From: CAYUNT01 sp964446285
GTDB taxonomy: Bacteria; Sumerlaeota; Sumerlaeia; SLMS01; CAYUNT01
Length of the DNA: 51,401 nucleotides
Direction of reading: 5' to 3'
Assembly: GCA_964446285.1 (NCBI GenBank)
Contig: CAYUNT010000006.1
Location: 1-51,401 of the forward strand
Shown: one piece after another, positions 18,587 to 25,794 of the stretch
Numbering within the stretch: the first letter of the stretch is position 1
How the letters are laid out: each line of letters starts with the position of its first letter
The notes under the pieces: generated by a model
Databases searched by the model: none
The model's input: only the letters and a program-made list of their open reading frames with translations
Told to the model about the DNA's origin: nothing
Made by a program: the position numbers and the translations under genes

Positions 18587-20509
18587 ATGCCCCGCTACGA
18601 TGCGCGCCAACTCCTTGACAACATCGAACGCCTGACAGCCTCTGCCGCGGATTCTGGCGCGAGTTCAGGCGCGAACCCCGGCGCGCTGCCCAGTCCGCGG
18701 CTGGATGCGCCTCAGGCCGCGCCATCGTCGTTTTCCTCCCAGTCCAGCCCGCCTTCCCCCTCATCGGCTCCCTTGCCCGCAACGCCGGTGTGGGACGCTT
18801 TGGGGCTGACGATTCTTCCCTCGATGCGCCAGCACATGCGCGTGGACAAGGTGCCGGAAGACGCGCGCATGGCCGCGTTCAAAAAGGCAATTATGCGCGC
18901 GCTGCGGCTGGTCAGCGGACCCCAGGCGGCATACAATCACTTTGCCATTTCGGCCATCGAGGTCCTGGCGCAACACCTCGACGCGCTTCGTGGCCGCGTG
19001 GAAGCGGATGCGGTGGAGCGGATGCGCCTGGCGGAATCGCTTGGCGCGAGAATCGACTCGCTGGCCGGGATGCAGGAACAGCTGGGCAAGGGCATCGAGG
19101 AGGTGTCTGGGCGCGTGCAGGCGGCGCACGATTCGATTCGCGATCAGGCAAATTCGATATGGAAATCGCTGGAGGAACGGGACAAGCGCGCCTCGGACCA
19201 GGCGCGCGCCGCATCGGATCAGGCGGCTGCCCTTTGGAAAGCCATCGAGGGATGCAGCGCGCGCGATAAGGACTTGTGGAAGGGCATCGAAGACGCCAAC
19301 GCGCGCATCGGTGAATTGCATCAGTCGATCCAGGACCGTTCGGATGCGATTTGGAAAGGCGTCGAGGGAAACACCGCGCGCGCGGCGCAATTGCGCCAGT
19401 CGCTTGATGAGCAGGCGCAGGCGCTGTGGAAAGGCATCGAGGACGCCAATGCGCGCGCAGCGGATTTTTACAAGTCGCTGGAAGATGGCGCGAGCGCCCT
19501 GTGGAAAAGTCTGGCGGAGCGCGGCGACCAAATGCAGCGGCAACTCGAAGGAATTCGCGCCTGCCATGCTTCGATCTCGGCGCTCGATGCCGCGCTGCGC
19601 GAGTTGCGCGCCAAATTCCTCGCGCTCAATGAGGAAGTTGTCCAACTGCGCGAGGAGGGCGGCGCGGTTTCGCGCGCGGCCGCTTCCGAAGCGCCGATGC
19701 CGTCCGCCCCGCTGGCGTGCGAGCCGCAATTTGGGGGGCGCGAATCAACGCCGCCATCCGCCGCCGCGCCACCCGAGGGGGCAGACGCCGCTGATTCGCT
19801 GGATAGCCTGTATCTGAGGTTTCAGCGGCAATTCCGCGGCGACGAGGCGATGTTGCGCGAACGCCAGCGCGCCTACGTCGAGCGGCTGGAAGCGTGCTTC
19901 GCGGCGCCGGCAACGGACGAGAAATCCGCGCCGCGGCCGCCAAGGCGCATTCTTGATCTGGCGTGCGGCGATGGGATTTTCATTGAACTCCTGCGCGAAC
20001 GTCGGGGATGGGACGCGCTTGGAGTCGATCTCAATCGCGCGCTGGTGCGCCTTGGACGCGAGCGCGGCCTGCCAATCGAATACGGCGATGCGTTTGCGTT
20101 TCTCGATGCTCAGCCCGCCGCCAGCTGGGACGCCATCAGCGCCCTGCAATTTGTCGAACACCTGGAAATGCGTGATCTCATGCGGCTTTTCCGCGCGATG
20201 CGGCGTGTGCTGCGCCCGGGCGGCGTCTGCCTTGTCGAAACCCTAAACCCCCACACGATCCTTGCGCACAAATGGTTCCACCTCGATCTCACGCACCGGC
20301 GGCTGATTTTCCCCGAGGTGCTGGAGATGATGTTCGAGACGGCCGGACTCGAAATGATCGAGTGGCGGGCGGTGTCGGATCCCGCCGCGCACGAACGCTT
20401 GTCCGAGGCGGGGCTGGAGGGCGCGGCGCGCGAGAATGCGGCGCGGCTGAACGCATTTCTCTTCGGCCCGCAAGACTATTACGCCCTGGCCCGCAAACCG
20501 TCGCGGTAA
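18587..20509 (+). CDS. Coiled-coil methyltransferase with 25-residue repeats, candidate polysaccharide chain terminator/ruler
   Basis: 640 aa; GGAGGT lies about 12 bases before the ATG. Residues 1-65 are Ser/Pro/Ala-rich. Residues 85-140 resemble the N-terminal helical part of methyltransferases in polysaccharide clusters. Residues 150-365 form a coiled coil with Trp-Lys repeats (LWKGIEDANARA...). Trp codons start at 19160, 19235, 19277, 19352, 19427 and 19502, so the period is 25 residues with one 14-residue step. The C-terminal SAM methyltransferase (about 410-560) shows ILDLACGDGIFIELL, ALGVDLN, LQFVEHLEM and LRPGGVCLVETLNPHT, then DLTHRR, as in O-antigen-cluster enzymes. The position next to the Wzt-like ATPase recalls WbdD, which caps O-polysaccharide and measures length with a coiled coil. 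Here the coiled coil is N-terminal and no kinase domain is seen. Role inferred. Confidence 0.85.
   Translation: MPRYDARQLLDNIERLTASAADSGASSGANPGALPSPRLDAPQAAPSSFSSQSSPPSPSSAPLPATPVWDALGLTILPSMRQHMRVDKVPEDARMAAFKKAIMRALRLVSGPQAAYNHFAISAIEVLAQHLDALRGRVEADAVERMRLAESLGARIDSLAGMQEQLGKGIEEVSGRVQAAHDSIRDQANSIWKSLEERDKRASDQARAASDQAAALWKAIEGCSARDKDLWKGIEDANARIGELHQSIQDRSDAIWKGVEGNTARAAQLRQSLDEQAQALWKGIEDANARAADFYKSLEDGASALWKSLAERGDQMQRQLEGIRACHASISALDAALRELRAKFLALNEEVVQLREEGGAVSRAAASEAPMPSAPLACEPQFGGRESTPPSAAAPPEGADAADSLDSLYLRFQRQFRGDEAMLRERQRAYVERLEACFAAPATDEKSAPRPPRRILDLACGDGIFIELLRERRGWDALGVDLNRALVRLGRERGLPIEYGDAFAFLDAQPAASWDAISALQFVEHLEMRDLMRLFRAMRRVLRPGGVCLVETLNPHTILAHKWFHLDLTHRRLIFPEVLEMMFETAGLEMIEWRAVSDPAAHERLSEAGLEGAARENAARLNAFLFGPQDYYALARKPSR
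19160..19540 (+). repeat. In-frame 75-base repeats (one 42-base step)
   Basis: Repeats within the coiled-coil methyltransferase gene, marked by the TGG of LWK/IWK at 19160, 19235, 19277, 19352, 19427 and 19502. The spacings are 75, 42, 75, 75 and 75 bases. In residues that is 25, 14, 25, 25, 25. A 25-residue unit equals two heptads plus one hendecad; the 14-residue step lacks the hendecad, so coiled-coil register could be kept. Confidence 0.85.
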
Positions 20510-20516
20510 AAATTTT

Positions 20517-22127
20517 CTATTCCAAGGTCTTTGCTTCCTGCGCGCGGATGGTTTCATTTTCGCTGGCGCGGATTTGCCCTTTGATCCGCCGGAAATACTC
20601 GCCGTTCATCTCGATGACTTTTTGTTCCAGCAACAGCGGATTCTCACGGTATTCGCGCGAATGGCTCATCTCGCGGACGGTCTCGGGCGCGATGTGTTTC
20701 GCCCCGGTCAGGTGGTAAAGCATGTTCCAAAACAGCCGCTCGGCCCAAGGCACCTCTTTCATAAGAGGTTTCTTATTTACCAGTTCCGATGTGGGATACA
20801 CCACCAGGCTGAACGTCTCGACGCGGAACGGGGGATGCATGTCGAGGAGCAATTCGAGCGTCTCGCGCCGGTCGTCTTCCGTTTCGTAGGGCGAATCGGA
20901 GATCAGGTCGATTTGCACGAGTTCAAAAGGAAATCGCGCGAGCCACTCGGTCATCTGGATGACCCGGTCGCGGTGCAGCGGGCGGTCATACACTTCGCGC
21001 GAGGCGCGCGGGCTGCCTGTTTGCAGGCCGATGCCTGTGCGCGTCAGCCCGGCGCGCCAAAGCGCCTCGAGCATCTCCAAATCCGTCGTCAGCGGATGCA
21101 CATAGCCGGTAAATGTGATTGCGCGCGGCTTCATGCGCCGTTCCCATTTTTCCGCAAATTCCATGATCCACGGCTTTTGAATCGCGAAAATTTCGTCGTG
21201 AATCACAAAGTGCTTCATGCCGTTTTCCGCGATGCGTTTCTCCACTTCCGCCAGGACGTTTTCCACCGAGCGCCGCCGGATGCGGTGATAGCCTTCGCCC
21301 ATCTTGTTGATGACCGAATGGATGCAAAACGAGCATTTGTATGGGCATCCGCGCTCGGTGAAAATATAGAGATGATTTTGAATAAATCCGCGCGGGTCCT
21401 TGAATTTGTGATCCACGCGGTCGTCGTCGATGAGGACCTCGTTTCCGGCATAAATCGGGAACGCGAGCGAATCGAGATCGTCCACGAAAGGCGCTTTGGC
21501 GCCGCGCCACACTTCTCCCTCGCGCACGAACCACAGCCCCGGCACGTCGGGGATACCGCCGCGCAGATATTCTTCGATACGCTCCATAAACTCGACAGCG
21601 GGCGCTTCGCCCTCGGCCGCGCACAGGATGTCTGGCACGGCGAGCGGATCGGCGGCGCGGCCCGTTTGCGGATCGGCGCGCAGTCCGCGCAGGCAGTCCT
21701 CGGGACAAACCATGCAATGAATTCCGCCCCACAAGACGGGGAGTCCGGGCAGGCGCTTGTGGATTAGGCGCGTGACGCGGCGCGCGATCTCCACTGTGAC
21801 GCCAAACATCGAAATCCCCACCACGTGCGGATCGTAGTTCTCGATTTCCTCGATCAGAAGGTCCAGTTCGCGTTCGGTGATCCGGCTCGGGTAAGGGACG
21901 TAAAGCACCTCGCCCGGATGCTGGAAGGGGACATATTGGATATCGGCCTGGAGCCGGCGCAGGGCCTCGTGTTTCTCGAAATCGGCGGTGGGGACGGCGA
22001 CGCAGCGGAGTTCCTTGAGATGGATGAATTTTACATCATGCCCGGCCCGCGCGAGCGCCCCCGCTACATAACGCGGTCCCGCCGCGCCGGGGTTGTAGGT
22101 GGTAATTATCGCCATGCGCGATTTCAT
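20517..22127 (-). CDS. B12-binding-domain radical SAM protein
   Basis: 536 aa, or 532 if the second ATG (MAIITTYNPG) is used. The N-terminal 170 residues look like a cobalamin-binding Rossmann domain: IITTYNPGAAGPRYVAGAL, then YDPHVVGISMFG and LPVLWGGIHCMVCPEDCL. The radical SAM core starts near residue 255 with GCPYKCSFC, the C-x3-C-x2-C cluster motif that binds 4Fe-4S and SAM. It continues with FVIHDEIFAIQ, GIGLQTGSPR and VQIDLISDSPYETEDD. Proteins of this build catalyse diverse methylations, ring changes or couplings; the substrate cannot be told. It converges on the coiled-coil methyltransferase gene with 7 bases between, and lies 24 bases downstream of upp on the same strand, so the two may share a transcript. 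Confidence 0.88.
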   Translation of the reverse strand: MKSRMAIITTYNPGAAGPRYVAGALARAGHDVKFIHLKELRCVAVPTADFEKHEALRRLQADIQYVPFQHPGEVLYVPYPSRITERELDLLIEEIENYDPHVVGISMFGVTVEIARRVTRLIHKRLPGLPVLWGGIHCMVCPEDCLRGLRADPQTGRAADPLAVPDILCAAEGEAPAVEFMERIEEYLRGGIPDVPGLWFVREGEVWRGAKAPFVDDLDSLAFPIYAGNEVLIDDDRVDHKFKDPRGFIQNHLYIFTERGCPYKCSFCIHSVINKMGEGYHRIRRRSVENVLAEVEKRIAENGMKHFVIHDEIFAIQKPWIMEFAEKWERRMKPRAITFTGYVHPLTTDLEMLEALWRAGLTRTGIGLQTGSPRASREVYDRPLHRDRVIQMTEWLARFPFELVQIDLISDSPYETEDDRRETLELLLDMHPPFRVETFSLVVYPTSELVNKKPLMKEVPWAERLFWNMLYHLTGAKHIAPETVREMSHSREYRENPLLLEQKVIEMNGEYFRRIKGQIRASENETIRAQEAKTLE

Positions 22128-22151
22128 GGAAAAACAACCCTATTGCCGCCC

Positions 22152-22796
22152 TCAGCGCTGGATTTCCACTTTGTAAGAGGCAAAGAGGCGGTCGCCCGCA
22201 TCGCCCAGGCCCGGGATGATGTAGGCGTGTTCATTGAGGTGCGAATCGAGCGAAGCCACGTAGATGTCCACTCCGGGATGATCAGCTTCGATGCGTTTCG
22301 CTCCCTCGGGGGCGGCAATCAGCGCCAGAACAGTGATTCGCGCCGGATTGGCTTTGCGGATCAGGCTGACCGCCGCGCTCATCGACCCTGCGGTGGCAAG
22401 CATCGGATCGACAATGAAAATGAGCGAACCAGCCATTTCGCGCGGCATGGATTGATAATAGACCTTCGGCTCGAATGTGGCCTCGTCGCGATACATTCCG
22501 ATGTGCGCCACCGAGGCCGTGGGAATGAGATCGAGCATCCCCTGCACCATGCCCAGCCCCGCGCGCAGAATCGGGGCGATGACGATGCGCGATGGCTCAA
22601 GCGTTTCGCCTGTGCATTTGGCGATAGGGGTTTGGACCTCGATGGGAGCGGTGGAAAGATTGCGCGTCGCCTCATAGGTAAGCAGAAGCGTGAGTTCGCT
22701 CACCAGTTCACGGAATTTCTTCGGGCTGGTATCGACGCTGCGCAGGATGCTGAGTTTGTGGCGCACGAGCGGGTGATCTACGACATGAAGGGCCAT
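22152..22796 (-). CDS. upp: Uracil phosphoribosyltransferase
   Basis: 214 aa from the ATG at 22796 (MALHVVDHPLVRHKL), the usual start of the family; an upstream extension is only GC-rich spacer. Upp makes UMP from uracil and PRPP in pyrimidine salvage. Clear motifs: LVRHKLSILR, LLTYEATR, VIAPILRAGLGMVQG, the PRPP loop DPMLATAGSM (usually DPMLATGGS, so one Gly is Ala), ALIAAPEG, and the uracil-binding tail PGLGDAGDRLF. Length fits the family (about 208-212). The radical SAM gene follows 24 bases downstream. No attenuator or PyrR-binding element is evident upstream. Confidence 0.95.
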   Translation of the reverse strand: MALHVVDHPLVRHKLSILRSVDTSPKKFRELVSELTLLLTYEATRNLSTAPIEVQTPIAKCTGETLEPSRIVIAPILRAGLGMVQGMLDLIPTASVAHIGMYRDEATFEPKVYYQSMPREMAGSLIFIVDPMLATAGSMSAAVSLIRKANPARITVLALIAAPEGAKRIEADHPGVDIYVASLDSHLNEHAYIIPGLGDAGDRLFASYKVEIQR

Positions 22797-23122
22797 GCGG
22801 AGTGCCTCGGGTCGAAGAGAATGGGAGTGGGCGTGCGATGGAGAGAAATGCGAGCACGCGCGGGCAAAATCACAAGCACAAATAGAGCGCTTGCGGGGGG
22901 GGGCGTGGCGCGGGCGCAAGCGCAGGCGCGCAGGCGCATTTGCCGCAAGGGCAAAGGGCGCAAATAAAACCACTTGGCGTCCCCTAACCCTTCAGTGTCC
23001 ATGCGGCTTCAGGCGCGGTCAAGCCCGGTGGATGGCCATGAAAAATGCGGATAATTTTTCCTGGCGGGCGCCGGGCATTTCCCAAACAAAAAAGGAGCCA
23101 GTGCGGAGCCTGGCGATCCCAA
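22797..23122. other. Intergenic region, 326 bases, GC-rich spacer with a run of nine G
   Basis: Must hold the upp promoter (minus strand) and the 3' end of the 142-aa gene. The left half has a nine-G run near 22895-22903 followed by repeated GCGCA words (GCGCAAGCGCAGGCGCGCAGG). I see no RNA gene, no clear promoter and no terminator with a T-run. Confidence 0.5.
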
Positions 23123-23551
23123 TCAATAGTGCGTGATGGCGTGATCGTCGGCTGGCGAGGGGGTGCCATTCGTCTCGATCGAGCATCGCGGCAGCGATCC
23201 TATCGCCCGGAGTGTGTAGGTTCCGCCTCTGGGGCACACGGGCCGCTGGCCTTTCATCTCTCGCAGCACCGCATCCCACGAGATTGTGCCCACGGTTACT
23301 TCGCCGCGCGAGGCGATGGCCCGCTTGGCCGATTCGAGACGCCTCAGGTTTTGGCGGCATATTTCCGCCGCCTGCAAGTCCGCCGCCGTGGGCTGTCCGG
23401 ACTGCGCCACCTGATGGAGTTTCGCTTCCATCTGATAGGTTTCGTGAATGATATGGCCGCGGACATTGTGCCAGTTCAAAACCCCCGTGGCAAATGCCGC
23501 CACCAGAGCGCCGGCGACAATCAATAGCAGCAAAAACCGTGATCGGGACAT
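23123..23551 (-). CDS. Small anchored protein with a pseudopilin-like C-terminal module
   Basis: 142 aa from the ATG at 23551; AAGGAG lies 11 bases upstream. Residues 5-26 form a plain membrane helix (RFLLLLIVAGALVAAF) without the G-F-T-L-I-E prepilin site. Then comes a helical stretch, and a C-terminal module ICRQNLRRLESAKRAIA, TISWDAVL, VCPRGGTYTLRAIGSLPRC. This is the ACxxNLRxIxxAK...CPxGGTYTxGxVGxxPxCS pattern of many pseudopilin-like proteins in Verrucomicrobia and Planctomycetes. So the head looks pilin-like but the anchor is an ordinary signal anchor. It is transcribed divergently from the 618-aa exported protein. Function unknown; an assembly role in a secretion or pilus-like machine is only a guess. 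Confidence 0.7.
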   Translation of the reverse strand: MSRSRFLLLLIVAGALVAAFATGVLNWHNVRGHIIHETYQMEAKLHQVAQSGQPTAADLQAAEICRQNLRRLESAKRAIASRGEVTVGTISWDAVLREMKGQRPVCPRGGTYTLRAIGSLPRCSIETNGTPSPADDHAITHY

Positions 23552-23772
23552 TTCAGGCCGCTCCTTTTCCCTCCCGTTCCATGCAATAAAGATAGGAAAG
23601 GAAGCCATCACGCGGCAACTCAAGAAAACAACAAGCGCCCTCAACGCCGCTTGACCGATTCGCCCGCCGCGCCTGTAATGTGCATTGGCATGTTGTTTTT
23701 CCGGCGCGCGGCCTGCTTTTTCACCAATGCGCGCGCCATCGCCTGAAAAATCAGAGGAAGGAGCCTCTTGTC

Positions 23773-25629
23773 ATGCGCCCTCGATTCCTTAAAACCACGC
23801 TGGCCTGCCTGGGCCTCGCCCTATGCACCGCCTGGATCGGCAGCCTCAGCGCGCAGGCCGCGCACGTCGCTTCGCCAAACTACATTCCGTCGGAGGCGGC
23901 GGCGGTTTTTTCCGTGAATGACGTTCCGGGGCTGTATGGCGCCATCAAGCAGACTCCCCTCTATATGGCGCTGAAAAACCTTCTCAATCAAGAGACCCTG
24001 CGCAACGACCCCGAGTTCGGACAGTTCCTCAAAGACAAAGAGGCCATGGAAAAGAGCATGGGCCTTTCGCTCGAACCCGATTCGCTTTTCGGGGACCTGT
24101 TGCGCGGCGTGGACGTGGTTCGCGCGCAGCGGGCGAGCGGACAGGAGGATTCGGACCTTCTAGTGATCGCGAAATTCAAAAGCGCTGAAGTCGCGGGCAA
24201 ATTCATGAAGCACATCGAGGAACAAGCCGCGAGTCCCGATGAGTCGGAAACGTCCGCCGCCAGCCAGTCGAGCGATTCGGCGGCTGGGGCAGCGTCCGCG
24301 TCCTCGCCGACTCCCGCTCCGCCGACGCCGACGCCAAAATCCCTGCAGCGCCAGGAAATTGCCGGAACCAGCGTGCTTGTGGTTCCCGGCGACGGCCTGT
24401 GGGTTTGCACCAAGGGCGATACGCTGATTGCGGCTTCGAGCGCGGGCATGATGACCAAGGCGCTCGGCCCAAAATCCGCCGGCGACTTCATGCAGCGCCC
24501 GGCAGTGCGCGAGGGGCTGGAGGCGCTCGGAAATCCTTCCAAGGCGCAGGTGTTCTTCTTCGCGGATCAATCCGGCTCGCCCAGTTCGCTTCTGGGCGCG
24601 CTTCCCGTGGGGGAATTACAGGGTGAGAATGGCCAATTCAAGGTTGTCGGCGTAGTCACAGCGGCCGCGGATCATATCGACCTGAAATTCCACGTTCCGC
24701 CTTGCAAAGCCGACGCGCAAGCCCTGCAGGAGGCGGCCAAATTTCCGCCTTCCGCCATGCAAATCCGCAAAACCGTTCCGGAATCCGCCATGCTTTCGGT
24801 GGCCTTCAATGCGCTGGATGGAGCGGCGATTTACGACAAAGCCTTGGCGGGCGCCAATGCAACCCAGCAGCCCGATCCTTCGCAGGGCATGCTGGCCACG
24901 ATTCTCAAACCGCAACTGACTCAGCTCGTGTCACTCGAACCAAAACTCGGATTCAAAATCAAAGACGACCTGCTGGCCTCGATCGGGCCGGAGGTCTTGC
25001 TGACCATCGACACGCTCCAATTCAACATCATGAATTCCAATTCGCCCCTGACAGTGGATGCGACGCTGGGGCTGCAAGTCCGCGACCAGGCGAAGGTCTC
25101 GACTTGCCTGGACAAACTGGAGAAATACTTGCTGGAACAGGCAAAAACCATGACGCCGACCGCTGCTCCCGGACAGTCAGCCCCGCCCGCGGCGCCAACG
25201 GCGATGAACGCAATCGCGGTCGGAAATACCAAAGGCAAATTCCTTGCCCTGGTCCCGCAGAGCGAGCAGGGAATCGGGTGGGTCAATCTGGATGGGATGC
25301 TTGTGATTGGAACCACGGAACGCGCCTTGCAGCGCGCGGCCAAAGCGGCCTCGGGCGCGGAACCCTCGCTGCCCTCTTCGGCCAAATATCAAAGCGCACA
25401 GGCCTATTTCCCCGCGAAGTCCAACATTGAGGCGATGGTCAGCGTCCGCCCCATTACGGACCTCGCCACCACCATCAGCATGATGGCTTTTGGCGGACGG
25501 ATGCAGGGCGAAGAGGCGATGATGATGCAGGCCGGTCTCGATATCCTTCGCTCATTTGATAAGTTGATGCTCTCTGTTTCGGTATCGCCCAAAGGCGATG
25601 CCGTCGGCGCAGTGGCGCTGACGTTCTAG
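23773..25629 (+). CDS. Large exported protein, DUF3352-like
   Basis: 618 aa from the ATG at 23773, preceded by GGAAGGAG. Signal peptide residues 1-29, ending SAQA-A. The mature part opens YIPSEAAAVFSVNDVPGLYGAIKQTPLYMAL, whose theme (the protein must not exceed a per-object value, then pairs of helices) is seen in DUF3352-type exported proteins. The motif MLVIGTTERALQRAAKA near 525 recurs in weaker form as TLIAASSAGMMTKALG near 220, suggesting two related halves. A Ser/Pro/Thr linker lies at about 163-195. No catalytic residues are recognised. Divergent from the small pilin-like gene with 221 bases between, which must hold both promoters. Family link moderate, function unknown. Confidence 0.7.
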   Translation: MRPRFLKTTLACLGLALCTAWIGSLSAQAAHVASPNYIPSEAAAVFSVNDVPGLYGAIKQTPLYMALKNLLNQETLRNDPEFGQFLKDKEAMEKSMGLSLEPDSLFGDLLRGVDVVRAQRASGQEDSDLLVIAKFKSAEVAGKFMKHIEEQAASPDESETSAASQSSDSAAGAASASSPTPAPPTPTPKSLQRQEIAGTSVLVVPGDGLWVCTKGDTLIAASSAGMMTKALGPKSAGDFMQRPAVREGLEALGNPSKAQVFFFADQSGSPSSLLGALPVGELQGENGQFKVVGVVTAAADHIDLKFHVPPCKADAQALQEAAKFPPSAMQIRKTVPESAMLSVAFNALDGAAIYDKALAGANATQQPDPSQGMLATILKPQLTQLVSLEPKLGFKIKDDLLASIGPEVLLTIDTLQFNIMNSNSPLTVDATLGLQVRDQAKVSTCLDKLEKYLLEQAKTMTPTAAPGQSAPPAAPTAMNAIAVGNTKGKFLALVPQSEQGIGWVNLDGMLVIGTTERALQRAAKAASGAEPSLPSSAKYQSAQAYFPAKSNIEAMVSVRPITDLATTISMMAFGGRMQGEEAMMMQAGLDILRSFDKLMLSVSVSPKGDAVGAVALTF

Positions 25630-25794
25630 CGCGCAAAGACTGAAGAAAAGCCGCTGAAAACCGAACGTCGCGGCTGGGAAAATCTCTCTACCCGTCCTCC
25701 CGCGAAAGTTGAAACAACGCCAGAAATGTAAGCGGTTACGTGAAAATTTTTATTCCCTGGAACTCCATCCCGCTATTGAGAGGATGACGCGCAC

